DNA from: a virus
Length of the DNA stretch: 64,000 bases
Virus record (IMG/VR): IMGVR_UViG_3300047548_001122
Coordinates: 124,001 to 188,000 of that record
Reading direction: 5' to 3' (one strand)
The notes below the pieces were generated by a model. It did not search any database and was not told where the DNA came from. It saw only the letters and a program-made list of their open reading frames with translations. The position numbers and the translations under genes are program-made. Each line of letters starts with the position of its first letter. Position 1 is the stretch's first letter. Positions 24,917 through 33,461 of this stretch are shown here, one piece after another.

Positions 24917-25849
24917 ATGGAACAAGTATTGTGGACGGAACGGTATCGCCCAAACACGGTCGAGGATTGTATTCTCCCCGACCGTTTAAAAAAACCATTT
25001 CAAGAATACGTCAATCAGAAAACTATTCCGAACCTACTATTGAGTGGTGGAGCAGGAGTAGGCAAAACGACCGTAGCCAAAGCAATGTGCAAAGAGATCG
25101 GTTGCGACTACATGATAATCAATGGTTCTGATGAATCGGGTATTGATACATTTAGAACGAAGATAAAACATTATGCCTCAGCAATGTCTTTTGCTGGCGG
25201 CAGAAAAGTTATTATCATTGATGAAGCCGATTATCTAAACCCAAACTCAACCCAACCAGCATTGCGAAATGCTATCGAAGAGTTTGCTGGTAATTGTTCG
25301 TTCATTTTTACATGTAATTACAAAACTCGCATTATAGAACCACTACACAGTCGTTGTGCTGTGATTGATTTTGGTTTGAAGAATGGTGAGAAGGTAAAAC
25401 TCGCTTCTCTTTTTCATAAGAGAATTGAGTCGATTTTGCAAAGTGAAAAAGTTGAGTTTGATAAGTCAGTTGTTGCCGAATTAATCAAAAAACACTTTCC
25501 AGATTTTCGTCGTGTTATAAATGAACTGCAACGTTATTCACAGTTTGGTAAAATCGATACTGGTATTCTTGCACAGATCGGTGATGTTTCAACTAAAGAG
25601 TTGGTGAAACATATATCCTCCAAAGATTTCGGCGCGATTCGTAAATGGGTTGCGACCACAGAAATTGATGGTAATACATTGTTCAGAAAAATCTATGATG
25701 CAATGTATGATGTTTTGAAACCTACGTCGATACCTAAAGCAGTTCTAATTTTGGCTGACTATCAATACAAACAAGCATTCGTTGCAGATCAGGAAATTAA
25801 TATGGTCGCTTGTTTAACTGAATTGATGGTCGAATGTGAGTTTGCATGA
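24917..25849 (+). CDS. 44: Clamp loader large subunit gp44
   Basis: The 310-residue AAA+ ATPase has WTERYRPNTVEDCILPD, Walker A SGGAGVGKTT, Walker B VIIIDEAD and the SRC motif (PLHSRCAVI), all conserved in T4 gp44 and RFC subunits. Four copies with one gp62 load the gp45 clamp. Its length is normal (T4: 319). The stop overlaps the start of a small membrane protein gene, so gp62 is not adjacent as it is in T4. Confidence 0.95.
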   Translation: MEQVLWTERYRPNTVEDCILPDRLKKPFQEYVNQKTIPNLLLSGGAGVGKTTVAKAMCKEIGCDYMIINGSDESGIDTFRTKIKHYASAMSFAGGRKVIIIDEADYLNPNSTQPALRNAIEEFAGNCSFIFTCNYKTRIIEPLHSRCAVIDFGLKNGEKVKLASLFHKRIESILQSEKVEFDKSVVAELIKKHFPDFRRVINELQRYSQFGKIDTGILAQIGDVSTKELVKHISSKDFGAIRKWVATTEIDGNTLFRKIYDAMYDVLKPTSIPKAVLILADYQYKQAFVADQEINMVACLTELMVECEFA

Positions 25850-26130
25850 ATGGAGAAACAAATGCTGTTTTCAAATGGATACGTGATGACTTTAATTCCT
25901 ATCCTTCTCGCTTTGCTGCCGAGTTTATTGCTTGGGTTATTAGCATCGGGTGTAGTCTTACTATGGCACTTACCGTACCGAATCCTCCCCTTCTGGTTTT
26001 ATATCCTTTTTGGATTACTGGTTGTGTTATCTATGCTTGGGCTGCTTATAGCAGGAGATCGTTTGGTATGCTTGCGAACTATTTGTTGATTGTTACAATC
26101 GATACTATTGGTTTGATAAGGATGTTATAA
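25846..26130 (+). CDS. Small membrane protein, unknown role
   Basis: The 94-residue protein has a hydrophilic N-terminus (NAVFKWIRDDFNSYPS) and about three hydrophobic segments (residues 23-43, 47-66 and 72-92), so it should sit in the inner membrane. It begins within the gp44 stop (ATGA). Another frame at 25850 also encodes a hydrophobic peptide; I prefer this one because it keeps polar termini, overlaps the upstream stop in the usual way and resembles proteins I know from T4-like aquatic phages. Function is not known. Confidence 0.6.
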   Translation: MNGETNAVFKWIRDDFNSYPSRFAAEFIAWVISIGCSLTMALTVPNPPLLVLYPFWITGCVIYAWAAYSRRSFGMLANYLLIVTIDTIGLIRML

Positions 26131-26131
26131 T

Positions 26132-27298
26132 ATGGAAGATACTGATTTTAATTCTTTTTCCAATAAACTTAGAAGAATTGGAAGAAAGTTTAAGTATAAA
26201 CGAAAACACAATCAAAGAAAACAAGGTGAAAGAAAACATATGGACAGAAATTTTAGTGATGGTCTAAATTGTAATGATGATGATATTGTCACACTTGCAG
26301 GTGTAGAAGATCGTTCTGAATTCTTTTTGAGTGGTGTATCGTTAAACGACCATTACATTTCTAAAATTGTGAATGAGAGAACTCGTCTAAAGAAAAGTAC
26401 AATTACATTCAGAGAATCGTTTATTTCCGATCATAAATCTTGGACAAAATTTTCAAGAGAAACGTATAAAGATTTACAAATCATTGAATTTAGTTCCGAT
26501 GCTGGAATGATTATTGACAATTTGAGTGTATGTTTTATTGATTATTCGGTTAATTCAAACGCTGTAGATGTTAAAGTTTATGGTGATAAAGAATTTGTGG
26601 AGTTTCATCATAAACTTTTACATAAGAATTTTAATACTTCTAAATCTAACATAGAATGGATGTATTCTGGTGATGGAAGTTCAGTGAGTATTCCACTATC
26701 ATCGGAAAAATTACCAGTAACAGAAATGTATCCTTTTCTAAAAGATGAAACTGTAGAAGAATATTATGATAGATATATGAACTCTTCTGCTTCGATTTTG
26801 CTTTTGATTGGACCACCAGGTACCGGTAAAACAACTTTCATTAGAGGTCTGTTGCACTATACTGGTAAAAACGCACTTGTTACTTATGATGAAAAACTTC
26901 TAGAAAAAGATTATGTGTTTGCTAGATTTCTGGAAGATGATGCCAACTTTATGATTATTGAAGATGCTGATAATTTTATCATCTCAAGAAAAGAAGGTAA
27001 TACGATGATGCATCGATTCTTGAATGTTGGTGACGGTCTTGTTGGTGTAAAAGGTAAAAAATTAATTTTCTCTACGAATCTACCTTCTATTGATGATATT
27101 GATTCTGCTTTGATTCGTCCTGGCCGTTGCTTTGATATTCTTCATTTCGATAACTATACTGAAGAACAGGCTAAGAACATTTCTAAAAAACTCAATATTG
27201 AATTGGTTAAGAAAGATAATGGAACTTATTCTTTGGCGGAAGTATTTCATAATGAAATTAAAGCACCAAAAAATACGAAAAAAATGGGTTTTTATTGA
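26132..27298 (+). CDS. AAA+ ATPase inserted between gp44 and gp62
   Basis: The 388-residue protein has a basic N-terminus (residues 10-35), an uncharacterised beta-rich middle, and a C-terminal AAA+ domain with Walker A GPPGTGKTT (about 229-237), Walker B FMIIEDADNF, sensor 1 IFSTNLPS and IRPGRCFDIL. The layout is like BCS1-type ATPases, though no membrane segment is seen. It overlaps the gp62 start by four bases. Its place within the clamp-loader operon suggests a link to replication, but its client is unknown. Confidence 0.75.
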   Translation: MEDTDFNSFSNKLRRIGRKFKYKRKHNQRKQGERKHMDRNFSDGLNCNDDDIVTLAGVEDRSEFFLSGVSLNDHYISKIVNERTRLKKSTITFRESFISDHKSWTKFSRETYKDLQIIEFSSDAGMIIDNLSVCFIDYSVNSNAVDVKVYGDKEFVEFHHKLLHKNFNTSKSNIEWMYSGDGSSVSIPLSSEKLPVTEMYPFLKDETVEEYYDRYMNSSASILLLIGPPGTGKTTFIRGLLHYTGKNALVTYDEKLLEKDYVFARFLEDDANFMIIEDADNFIISRKEGNTMMHRFLNVGDGLVGVKGKKLIFSTNLPSIDDIDSALIRPGRCFDILHFDNYTEEQAKNISKKLNIELVKKDNGTYSLAEVFHNEIKAPKNTKKMGFY

Positions 27299-27681
27299 TG
27301 AGTCCCTTTGATTATGTTAATCAGATTCTACAGGGTAAGAAGAATCTGATTGTGGATGAAATTACTGAGAAAGACTATTCTCCGTTTCTGACAAACCGCA
27401 GTCTATCCTACCATATGGACTGTCTTATGTTTGCGAATGAGATGAACACCCGCCATTTTGTTGACAAAAAACTTCAGAATGATTTTTTACTAAATACCAT
27501 ACGGTCAAGAAAAAGACCGTTTGCGAAGTGGGCTAAGTCTGAAAAAAGCGAAGATATAGAATGTATTAAACATTACTTCAATGTATCAGATTCTAAGGCT
27601 TTAGAAATCTCCCGTCTACTAAGCAAAGAACAAATCCAAGCCCTAAAACAAAAAATAGAAACCGGTGGATTGAGGAAATAA
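27295..27681 (+). CDS. 62: Clamp loader small subunit gp62
   Basis: The 128-residue protein has FLTNRSLSYHMDCLMFANEM and KRPFAKWAKSEKSEDI, characteristic of gp62 in T4-like aquatic phages. It is shorter than T4 gp62 (187), as is usual for these phages. It is the single non-ATPase subunit of the loader. regA follows with one base between stop and start. Confidence 0.85.
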   Translation: MMSPFDYVNQILQGKKNLIVDEITEKDYSPFLTNRSLSYHMDCLMFANEMNTRHFVDKKLQNDFLLNTIRSRKRPFAKWAKSEKSEDIECIKHYFNVSDSKALEISRLLSKEQIQALKQKIETGGLRK

Positions 27682-27682
27682 A

Positions 27683-28084
27683 ATGGTAGATATTAATAAA
27701 TTCGTAGAAGTTCAATTGGTAGAACAAGATGATTTTCTAAAGGTCAGAGAAACCTTAACCAGAATTGGTGTATCGTCAAGAAAAGAGAGAATTCTTTATC
27801 AGTCATGTCATATCTTGCACAAGCAAGGTAAATATTATATTGTACATTTTAAAGAATTGTTTGCTCTTGATGGTAAACCTTCAAATATTACAGAGAATGA
27901 TATACAAAGACGTAATGCTATCGCCAACCTTTTAGAAGAATGGGGATTAGTAAAAATCATGAACAAGAAAGTTATGGAAGATAACTTAGCACCAATACAT
28001 CAAATTAAAATTATTTCCTTCAAGGAAAAAGATGATTGGGAATTAATACCAAAATACAATATAGGTAAAAAAGAAAAGATTTAA
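27683..28084 (+). CDS. regA: Translational repressor RegA
   Basis: The 133-residue protein fits RegA (T4: 122) by the segments TLTRIGVSSRKERILYQSCH, GKYYIVHFKELFALDGKPS and RRNAIANLLEEWGLV. RegA binds AU-rich translation start regions of early mRNAs and shuts down their translation, including clamp loader and clamp messages. It ends the replisome operon and is followed by a consensus promoter. Confidence 0.93.
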   Translation: MVDINKFVEVQLVEQDDFLKVRETLTRIGVSSRKERILYQSCHILHKQGKYYIVHFKELFALDGKPSNITENDIQRRNAIANLLEEWGLVKIMNKKVMEDNLAPIHQIKIISFKEKDDWELIPKYNIGKKEKI

Positions 28085-28093
28085 GAAAAAGTC

Positions 28094-28122
28094 TTGACAT
28101 AATATAAATATTGTTGTATAAT
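28094..28122 (+). promoter_or_regulatory. Consensus sigma70-type promoter with a late-promoter match in its spacer
   Basis: TTGACA (28094-28099), 17-base spacer, TATAAT (28117-28122). The spacer contains a perfect TATAAATA (28103-28110), the late promoter element, so early and late polymerases might both use this site. It drives the small gene at 28147 and hsp20. Confidence 0.8.
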
Positions 28123-28146
28123 TGTGAAAAACGTTATGGTGTTATC

Positions 28147-28329
28147 ATGAAAGAAAAAAAGATTCGACTGATAAATAAATATACAAAAGAGATTGTATAT
28201 ACAAGGGATTACGATAATGTAGTTAAAGAGGGTGTGAATGAATTCATACAAGTCTTTAATGAAAGTAATCCCCAAAGAACTTATCTTGTCAATAGAGAAG
28301 CCTTTACTATTGACAAGAATAAGTCGTGA
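28147..28329 (+). CDS. Small protein of unknown function
   Basis: This 60-residue protein (MKEKKIRLINKYTKEIVYTR...) is basic at the start with a probable beta-alpha-beta pattern. I do not recognise it. It lies directly behind a consensus promoter, so strong early expression is expected. The ATG at 28147 is chosen because the longer frame from TTG 28111 begins inside the promoter. Its stop codon lies within the downstream terminator hairpin. Confidence 0.6.
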   Translation: MKEKKIRLINKYTKEIVYTRDYDNVVKEGVNEFIQVFNESNPQRTYLVNREAFTIDKNKS

Positions 28330-28352
28330 TGCCTTCGGGGTCACGAAATTTT
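28324..28352 (+). terminator. Probable rho-independent terminator before hsp20
   Basis: TCGTGA (28324-28329) pairs with TCACGA (28341-28346), with an inner CC-TTCG-GG, followed by AATTTT. The T run is short, so it may act as a partial terminator that lets some transcription reach hsp20. Confidence 0.65.
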
Positions 28353-28377
28353 AACTTGCTTAATTAAGGAGAAAAAT

Positions 28378-28869
28378 ATGACACGTATTTCATTTGGACC
28401 TTTGTTCCATCAAACTCTTGGCTTTGAAAATTTCATTCGTGATGTTGAAAAACTTCTAGACACAGAAGTTAAGCCAACAACCTTTCCACCACATAACATT
28501 ATCAAAGTAGATGAGAATCGTTATATCGTGGAACTTGCTGTTGCTGGTTTTTCAAAAGATGAAATTGAAATTACAAGGCAAGATGGTTCGTTGAAGATTG
28601 TTGGTAATAAAAATCATGAAGATATGGGACAAGCACAATATCTATATCATGGAATTGCTGCACGTTCATTCACAAAAACAATTACGATTGCTGATACTGT
28701 AGAAGTTCACAGTTCAGAATTCAAAGATGGTGTTCTGCGTATTGGTCTTATTAATGTTATTCCAGAAAGTAAGAAACCAAAACGTATTGAAATTGGTAGT
28801 GAGTTGAAATTCTTTGAGCCACAATTGTTGCAAGAAGAAGTTTCCACTAAAACTAAAAAAGCAGCTTAA
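28378..28869 (+). CDS. hsp20: Hsp20-family small heat shock protein
   Basis: The 163-residue protein contains an alpha-crystallin domain (about residues 40-135) with YIVELAVAGFSKDEIEI, GSLKIVGNKN and FKDGVLRIGL, plus a K/T-rich tail. Phage Hsp20 proteins are typical of T4-like aquatic phages and are thought to protect or help fold proteins during infection. It has a good AAGGAG ribosome site. Confidence 0.95.
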   Translation: MTRISFGPLFHQTLGFENFIRDVEKLLDTEVKPTTFPPHNIIKVDENRYIVELAVAGFSKDEIEITRQDGSLKIVGNKNHEDMGQAQYLYHGIAARSFTKTITIADTVEVHSSEFKDGVLRIGLINVIPESKKPKRIEIGSELKFFEPQLLQEEVSTKTKKAA

Positions 28870-28872
28870 ATT

Positions 28873-28891
28873 ATGGGGGCTCTGCCCCCAT
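28873..28891 (+). terminator. GC-rich hairpin after hsp20
   Basis: ATGGGGG and CCCCCAT form a 7-bp stem with a 5-base loop just after the hsp20 stop. Only three T residues follow, so it may be a weak terminator, a 3' stabiliser or a processing site. Confidence 0.5.
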
Positions 28892-28909
28892 TTATGGAGA
28901 AAATAATAT

Positions 28910-29098
28910 ATGATGAGAAAAGATCATAGCTTTCGTTTACCGAAAGAAGTCAAACGCTTGTTGTCTACTATGCCAAGTGCAGATTCGCACAAATACAAAA
29001 ACCTAATGATTGAAGCAATCATCACAGGATCAAAAGAAGTTCCCAGAGAAAAGAAAAAAAATAGGAATAAATCAGTAGTTGAAATAGAATCTGAATAA
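28910..29098 (+). CDS. Small basic protein, conserved type
   Basis: The 62-residue protein (RKDHSFRLPKEVKRLLSTMP...) is rich in Lys and Arg with one central helix and a charged tail. Similar short proteins accompany T4-like aquatic phage genomes, but no function is known to me. ATG codons at 28910 and 28913 are both possible. Its last base overlaps the ATG of the dCMP deaminase gene, which indicates coupled translation. Confidence 0.6.
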   Translation: MMRKDHSFRLPKEVKRLLSTMPSADSHKYKNLMIEAIITGSKEVPREKKKNRNKSVVEIESE

Positions 29099-29529
29099 TG
29101 AAACCAAAATTCCTTTCAGCTCACATGAAAGTTGCTGAAGTGTATTCGGAGCTTTCTTCAGCTAAGAGATTAAAGGTTGGTGCTGTAATTGTAAAAAACG
29201 ATACAATTATAGGTATTGGTTATAACGGAACACCTTCAGGTTGGAATAACAATTGTGAATCACATATAATAAATGATGCCGGTGATTACGATTTGAAAAC
29301 TAAACCAGAAGTGATTCACGCCGAATCAAATGCTATTTCCAAAGTTGCAAAATCTACAAACTCAACTGAAGGTTCATATATGTTTGTAACTCATGCACCT
29401 TGTTTGGAATGTGCAAAACTAATACACCAATCTGGAATTACTAGAGTATATTATAAAAATACTTATAGAAATGATGATGGTGTAAAATTTTTAGAAAAAT
29501 GCGGTGTTAAGATATTGAATATACAATGA
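29098..29529 (+). CDS. cd: dCMP deaminase
   Basis: The 143-residue protein has the zinc-binding motifs HAESNAI (H-A-E, with the catalytic Glu) and PCLECAKLI (P-C-x-x-C) of the cytidine/dCMP deaminase family, along with VGAVIVKNDTIIGIGYNG. It converts dCMP to dUMP, supplying thymidylate synthesis for phage DNA. Its size is below T4 cd (193) because the extra zinc-binding insert is missing. It sits in a run of nucleotide-metabolism genes. Confidence 0.92.
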   Translation: MKPKFLSAHMKVAEVYSELSSAKRLKVGAVIVKNDTIIGIGYNGTPSGWNNNCESHIINDAGDYDLKTKPEVIHAESNAISKVAKSTNSTEGSYMFVTHAPCLECAKLIHQSGITRVYYKNTYRNDDGVKFLEKCGVKILNIQ

Positions 29530-29543
29530 AAGAATAAAAAAAA

Positions 29544-29993
29544 ATGTTATGCTTACCTGATGATATGATAGGTAAACCAGTAGGATTTACCTGTTCAACC
29601 TTTGATCTACTTCATGCGGGACATATATTGATGCTTGCTGAATGTAAACAAATCTGCGATTATTTGATTGTTGGTTTACAAACTGACCCAACAATTGACC
29701 GACCAACAGTAAAAAATAAACCAATACAATCTGTAGTTGAGAGATACGTACAACTCTCTGCCGTCAAATTTGTTGATGAAATTATAGTTTATGAAACTGA
29801 AAAAGATTTAGAAGATTTGTTGATGTTTCTACCTATAACGATTCGAATTTGTGGTGTAGAATATAAAGATAAACCTTTAACTGGTCTAGATATTTGTGAA
29901 AGTAGAGGAATAAAAACATACTATAATTCCAGAAGCCATAGGTTTAGTTCAACTGAATTACGTAAGAGAGTTTATGAAAAGGAAAAATCATGA
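29544..29993 (+). CDS. Glycerol-3-phosphate cytidylyltransferase-like nucleotidyltransferase
   Basis: The 149-residue protein has the HxGH-type motif STFDLLHAGHILML, the central LIVGLQTDPT and the C-terminal RFSSTELRKR (ISSTxxR-like) of the cytidylyltransferase family. TagD-like enzymes make CDP-glycerol or other activated head groups, so it may feed glycan or envelope modification. The substrate cannot be told from sequence. The upstream ribosome site is weak (A-rich). It overlaps the MazG-like gene by four bases. Confidence 0.82.
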   Translation: MLCLPDDMIGKPVGFTCSTFDLLHAGHILMLAECKQICDYLIVGLQTDPTIDRPTVKNKPIQSVVERYVQLSAVKFVDEIIVYETEKDLEDLLMFLPITIRICGVEYKDKPLTGLDICESRGIKTYYNSRSHRFSSTELRKRVYEKEKS

Positions 29994-30361
29994 GTAAAGT
30001 GTTTACGGATGTGGCAACATTCATGTCTGCTGCTGGGCAATCTATCAATCAAGATAATTCACAACAGGCAGAATTGTATTTGAAACTTATTGAGGAAGAA
30101 TACGAAAAGGAATTTAAAGAAGCAAGGCAATTAAATGATGATGTATTGACAATCGATGCATGTTTTGATACAATATGGGTTATCGTTGGTTATATGCTGT
30201 CGAGAGGTTGGGATTGTGAAAGAATATGGGACGAAGGTGCTCTAAGTAATCTCAAAAAGATTGATAGGGCAACACAAAAAGTTTTGAAGCGAGAAGATGG
30301 TAAAGTTTTGAAACCTGAAGGATGGCAACCTCCTGATTTTAGTAAATTTGTTAAAAAATGA
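29990..30361 (+). CDS. mazG: MazG-like nucleotide pyrophosphohydrolase
   Basis: The 123-residue protein is all-helical with the acidic metal-binding motif LIEEEYEKEFKE (ExxE) and a second DACFDTIWVIVGYM (ExxD-like) as in MazG/HisE-type enzymes. Such enzymes hydrolyse (d)NTPs or lower ppGpp. MazG homologues are common in T4-like aquatic phages. The C-terminal segment GKVLKPEGWQPPDF is typical for this subgroup. Confidence 0.82.
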   Translation: MSKVFTDVATFMSAAGQSINQDNSQQAELYLKLIEEEYEKEFKEARQLNDDVLTIDACFDTIWVIVGYMLSRGWDCERIWDEGALSNLKKIDRATQKVLKREDGKVLKPEGWQPPDFSKFVKK

Positions 30362-30597
30362 AAGGCATCAATATAATGAATGAAGTAATTAAAAAACTCG
30401 TAGAAACAAATAAAAACATTACTAAAGCTTACAAGTATGATTTGTTTTACCGCGACTATGATGACATGGTAGAACTAATTGGTCTTGTTGATGACCCAAC
30501 TTATGACATGAAAGATTTTGAAGGTAGGGAAATGTTATTCCCTAAACGTTGGTTAACTCTAGAAGTATATGATTCGAAAATGGAGATTTCAGTATAA
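30358..30597 (+). CDS. Small acidic protein, unknown
   Basis: This 79-residue protein has no motif I recognise; the middle is acidic and aromatic (FYRDYDDMVELIGLVDDPTYD). It overlaps the MazG-like gene (ATGA), and the next gene begins on its last base. A second ATG at 30376 has AAGG upstream and would give 73 residues; I cannot decide between them. Confidence 0.55.
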   Translation: MKGINIMNEVIKKLVETNKNITKAYKYDLFYRDYDDMVELIGLVDDPTYDMKDFEGREMLFPKRWLTLEVYDSKMEISV

Positions 30598-30902
30598 TGG
30601 CTATTAAACTAATTACATTTAAAACCAATCAAACACTTATCGGTTCAGTAACCGATAATGATGACTTTGAAACAGTCACCATTCGTGAACCAGTACAAGT
30701 AGTTGTTGTACCTCCACGGTCACAAACCGACCAAGGTGGAATTGCTTTTTCTCCTTATCTGGAATACAGTAGTGAATTTAAAACGGGAATCAAACTCAAT
30801 AAGTCTGATATTTTGTGTATCAATACTCCACTGGTTGAATTGGAAAATCAATACAATCAAATTTTCGGTTCAGGAATTCAAATCGCATCAACACTCGTTT
30901 AA
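30597..30902 (+). CDS. Sm-like small protein upstream of DNA polymerase
   Basis: The 101-residue protein opens IKLITFKTNQTLIGSVTDND and continues VTIREPVQVVVVPP, the same beta-strand pattern as the protein at 11745. This short-barrel pattern is reminiscent of Sm/Hfq proteins. The C-terminal half (LEYSSEFKTGIKLNKSDILC) continues the beta pattern and there is no acidic tail. It abuts the polymerase gene (stop TAA, then ATG at once). An RNA-related control of the polymerase message is speculation. Confidence 0.6.
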   Translation: MAIKLITFKTNQTLIGSVTDNDDFETVTIREPVQVVVVPPRSQTDQGGIAFSPYLEYSSEFKTGIKLNKSDILCINTPLVELENQYNQIFGSGIQIASTLV

Positions 30903-33458
30903 ATGAAAAAATATTACACCAACGTTTCGACATACGGAAATAATATTCTATTTCGAGGTGTAAAAGACGGTCGGAGAGTTAAGATGAAAATCCAATACTC
31001 TCCGACTTTGTTTTTACCGACAAATAAAACTACTGAATGGAAAAATCTATTTGGTGAGAGTCTTGAACCAAAAAGGTTTGAGACTATTCGTGATACTAGA
31101 GATTTTATCAAACGTTATGATGAGGTGTCAAATTTTAAAATTTATGGTAATTCAAGTTTTGAATATGCTTTTATTGCTGACACACAACCAGGAATGATCG
31201 ACTGGAATATTAATGACTTAAAAGTTTCTATTATTGATATTGAGGTCGGATCAGAAAATGGTTTTCCTGACCCATACAAAGCAACAGAGCCAATTACAGC
31301 TATTGCTATTCGTGATTTGAATGGTGACATGGTGGTTTATGGTTGTGGTGACTATGATAAAGAAAAAGATGAAACGAACAAAGATAAGAATGTTAAGTAT
31401 GTGAAGTGTCGTGATGAATATACTCTTTGTAAAACTTTTCTTGATGATTGGGAGAAAGATTATCCTGATGTAATTTCTGGTTGGAATATTAAGTTCTTTG
31501 ATATTCCATATTTGGTCAATCGTTTCAATCGTATTCTTGGTGAAGAAGTTACTAAAAAACTTTCACCTTGGAATAATGTTTACGGCCGAGAAAAAATCAT
31601 ACGTGGTAAAAATATGACTTCGTATGATTTAACTGGTGTAGCTACACTAGATTATATTGAATTGTATAAGTGGTATGCGCCTGGCGGTAAATCGCAAGAG
31701 TCTTATCGATTGGATAATATTGCTCACGTAGAACTAGGTAAGAAAAAGATTGATTACTCAGAATATGATAATCTACACCAACTATATCGTTTAAACTATC
31801 AAAAGTTTATTGAGTATAACATCGTTGACGTTGAACTTGTTTTTGAACTAGAGAGTAAATTAAAACTCATTGAACTTGGTTTGACTCTTGCTTACGATAC
31901 GAAAACTAATTACGAAGATATTTTTGCTCAAACTAGAATGTGGGATTCAATGATATATTCTTATTTGTTTGAGAAAAATATTATCGTACCACCCAAGATT
32001 ATAAAAAATAAAACAGAGGCTTTTGAAGGTGCTTATGTTAAAGAACCTCAAGTTGGTATGCATAATTATGTGGCAAGTTTCGACTTGAATAGTCTATATC
32101 CTCATTTGATGATGCAATATAATATTTCACCAGAAACACTGATTAATCATGAAGATTACACAGATGACATGCGTGAAATTCTAGGTCAAGTTATTAATGT
32201 TGATCGAATGATTGACAGAAAGATCGACACTAGAAAACTAAAAGATGTTACGATAACACCTAATGGCCAATTCTTCAGAACAGACATTCAAGGTTTTCTT
32301 CCTAAAATGTTGGAAGAAATGTACGAAGATCGGAAGAAGTTTAAGAAATTAATGTTGAAGTCTAAACAAGATTATGAAAATGAAACTGATGAATTTAAGA
32401 AATACGAAATTAAAAAACTTATTGCCAGATACGACAACCTACAGTTGGCTAAAAAGGTATCACTTAATAGTGCTTACGGTGCTTTGGGTTCTCAATATTT
32501 TAGGTTTTATGATTTGCGTATGGCCTTGGGTGTCACCACTGCTGGTCAACTAAGTATTCGTTGGATCGAAAAAGCATTAAATGAATACTTAAATAAATTA
32601 TTAAAATCAGAAAATGAAGATTATGTTATCGCCTCTGATACAGACTCGATTTATCTCCGTCTTGGTGAGCTTGTTGATTCGGTCTTTAAAGACAAATCGA
32701 ATTCTAATGCAATCATCGCCTTCATGGATAAAGTCTGTGAACAGAAAATACAACCTTTTATTGATAAGAGTTATCAAGAACTTGCTTCGTATGTTAACGC
32801 ATACTCACAAAAAATGCAAATGAAACGTGAAGGTCTTTCTGATAAAGGTATTTGGACAGCAAAGAAAAGATATATTCTAAACGTGTACAACAATGAGGGT
32901 GTTCAATACAAAGAACCTCAAATCAAAGTTATGGGTTTGGAAATGGTAAAGTCATCGACTCCTGCTGCTATACGAGAAAAGATGAAAGAAGTAATTCAGT
33001 TAATGATGAAGGGTAGTGAAAGTGATGTTCAAGAATTTATTTTGAACTTCCGGGAAGAGTTTAAGAAACTGCCTCCTGAAGATATATCTTTTCCCCGCGG
33101 ATTAAATGGGTTGACAGATTACGCTGATTCTGTTATGATGTATAAGAAAGGCACACCTATACATGTACGTGGTGCAATTCTTTATAACCATTATTTGAAA
33201 AAGTATGAACTTCTGAAAAAGTATCCTTTAATTCAAGAAGGTGAAAAACTAAAGTTTACTTATTTGAAAGTACCTAATCATTTTAAAGAGGATGTCATTT
33301 CGTATCCAGGTAGATTACCTAAAGAGTTTAACTTGAGTGAATATATTGATTATGAAACTCAGTTTAGTAAGGCTTTCGTTGAACCTGTTAAAGTTATACT
33401 TGATTGTATGGGATGGCAAGTTGAGAAACAAAATTCTATAGAGAGTTTTTTTGGATAG
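30903..33458 (+). CDS. 43: Family B DNA polymerase gp43
   Basis: The 851-residue protein (T4: 898) contains the 3'-5' exonuclease motif SIIDIEVGSENG, then VISGWNIKFFDIPYL, and the polymerase motifs A (SFDLNSLYPHLMMQYN), B (KVSLNSAYGALGSQYF) and C (ASDTDSIYL). It is the replicative polymerase that works with gp45/44/62, gp41 and UvsX. No intron or inserted endonuclease is present. The C-terminus (SIESFFG) resembles a clamp-binding tail. Confidence 0.98.
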   Translation: MKKYYTNVSTYGNNILFRGVKDGRRVKMKIQYSPTLFLPTNKTTEWKNLFGESLEPKRFETIRDTRDFIKRYDEVSNFKIYGNSSFEYAFIADTQPGMIDWNINDLKVSIIDIEVGSENGFPDPYKATEPITAIAIRDLNGDMVVYGCGDYDKEKDETNKDKNVKYVKCRDEYTLCKTFLDDWEKDYPDVISGWNIKFFDIPYLVNRFNRILGEEVTKKLSPWNNVYGREKIIRGKNMTSYDLTGVATLDYIELYKWYAPGGKSQESYRLDNIAHVELGKKKIDYSEYDNLHQLYRLNYQKFIEYNIVDVELVFELESKLKLIELGLTLAYDTKTNYEDIFAQTRMWDSMIYSYLFEKNIIVPPKIIKNKTEAFEGAYVKEPQVGMHNYVASFDLNSLYPHLMMQYNISPETLINHEDYTDDMREILGQVINVDRMIDRKIDTRKLKDVTITPNGQFFRTDIQGFLPKMLEEMYEDRKKFKKLMLKSKQDYENETDEFKKYEIKKLIARYDNLQLAKKVSLNSAYGALGSQYFRFYDLRMALGVTTAGQLSIRWIEKALNEYLNKLLKSENEDYVIASDTDSIYLRLGELVDSVFKDKSNSNAIIAFMDKVCEQKIQPFIDKSYQELASYVNAYSQKMQMKREGLSDKGIWTAKKRYILNVYNNEGVQYKEPQIKVMGLEMVKSSTPAAIREKMKEVIQLMMKGSESDVQEFILNFREEFKKLPPEDISFPRGLNGLTDYADSVMMYKKGTPIHVRGAILYNHYLKKYELLKKYPLIQEGEKLKFTYLKVPNHFKEDVISYPGRLPKEFNLSEYIDYETQFSKAFVEPVKVILDCMGWQVEKQNSIESFFG

Positions 33459-33461
33459 ATT

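Noticed and set aside
24895-25131. Second frame across the start of gp44
   Set aside because: It covers the Walker A region of gp44 in another frame and its own product (charged, Arg- and Ser-rich) shows no structure.
25850-26089. Alternative hydrophobic frame after gp44
   Set aside because: It is the +1 shadow of the membrane protein frame at 25846, which has better termini and the ATGA overlap. I cannot fully exclude it.
33111-33139. Promoter in gp43 (TTGACA-17-TATGAT)
   Set aside because: It is 320 bases from the next gene and one box is imperfect, so it is not listed as a feature though noted in a finding.
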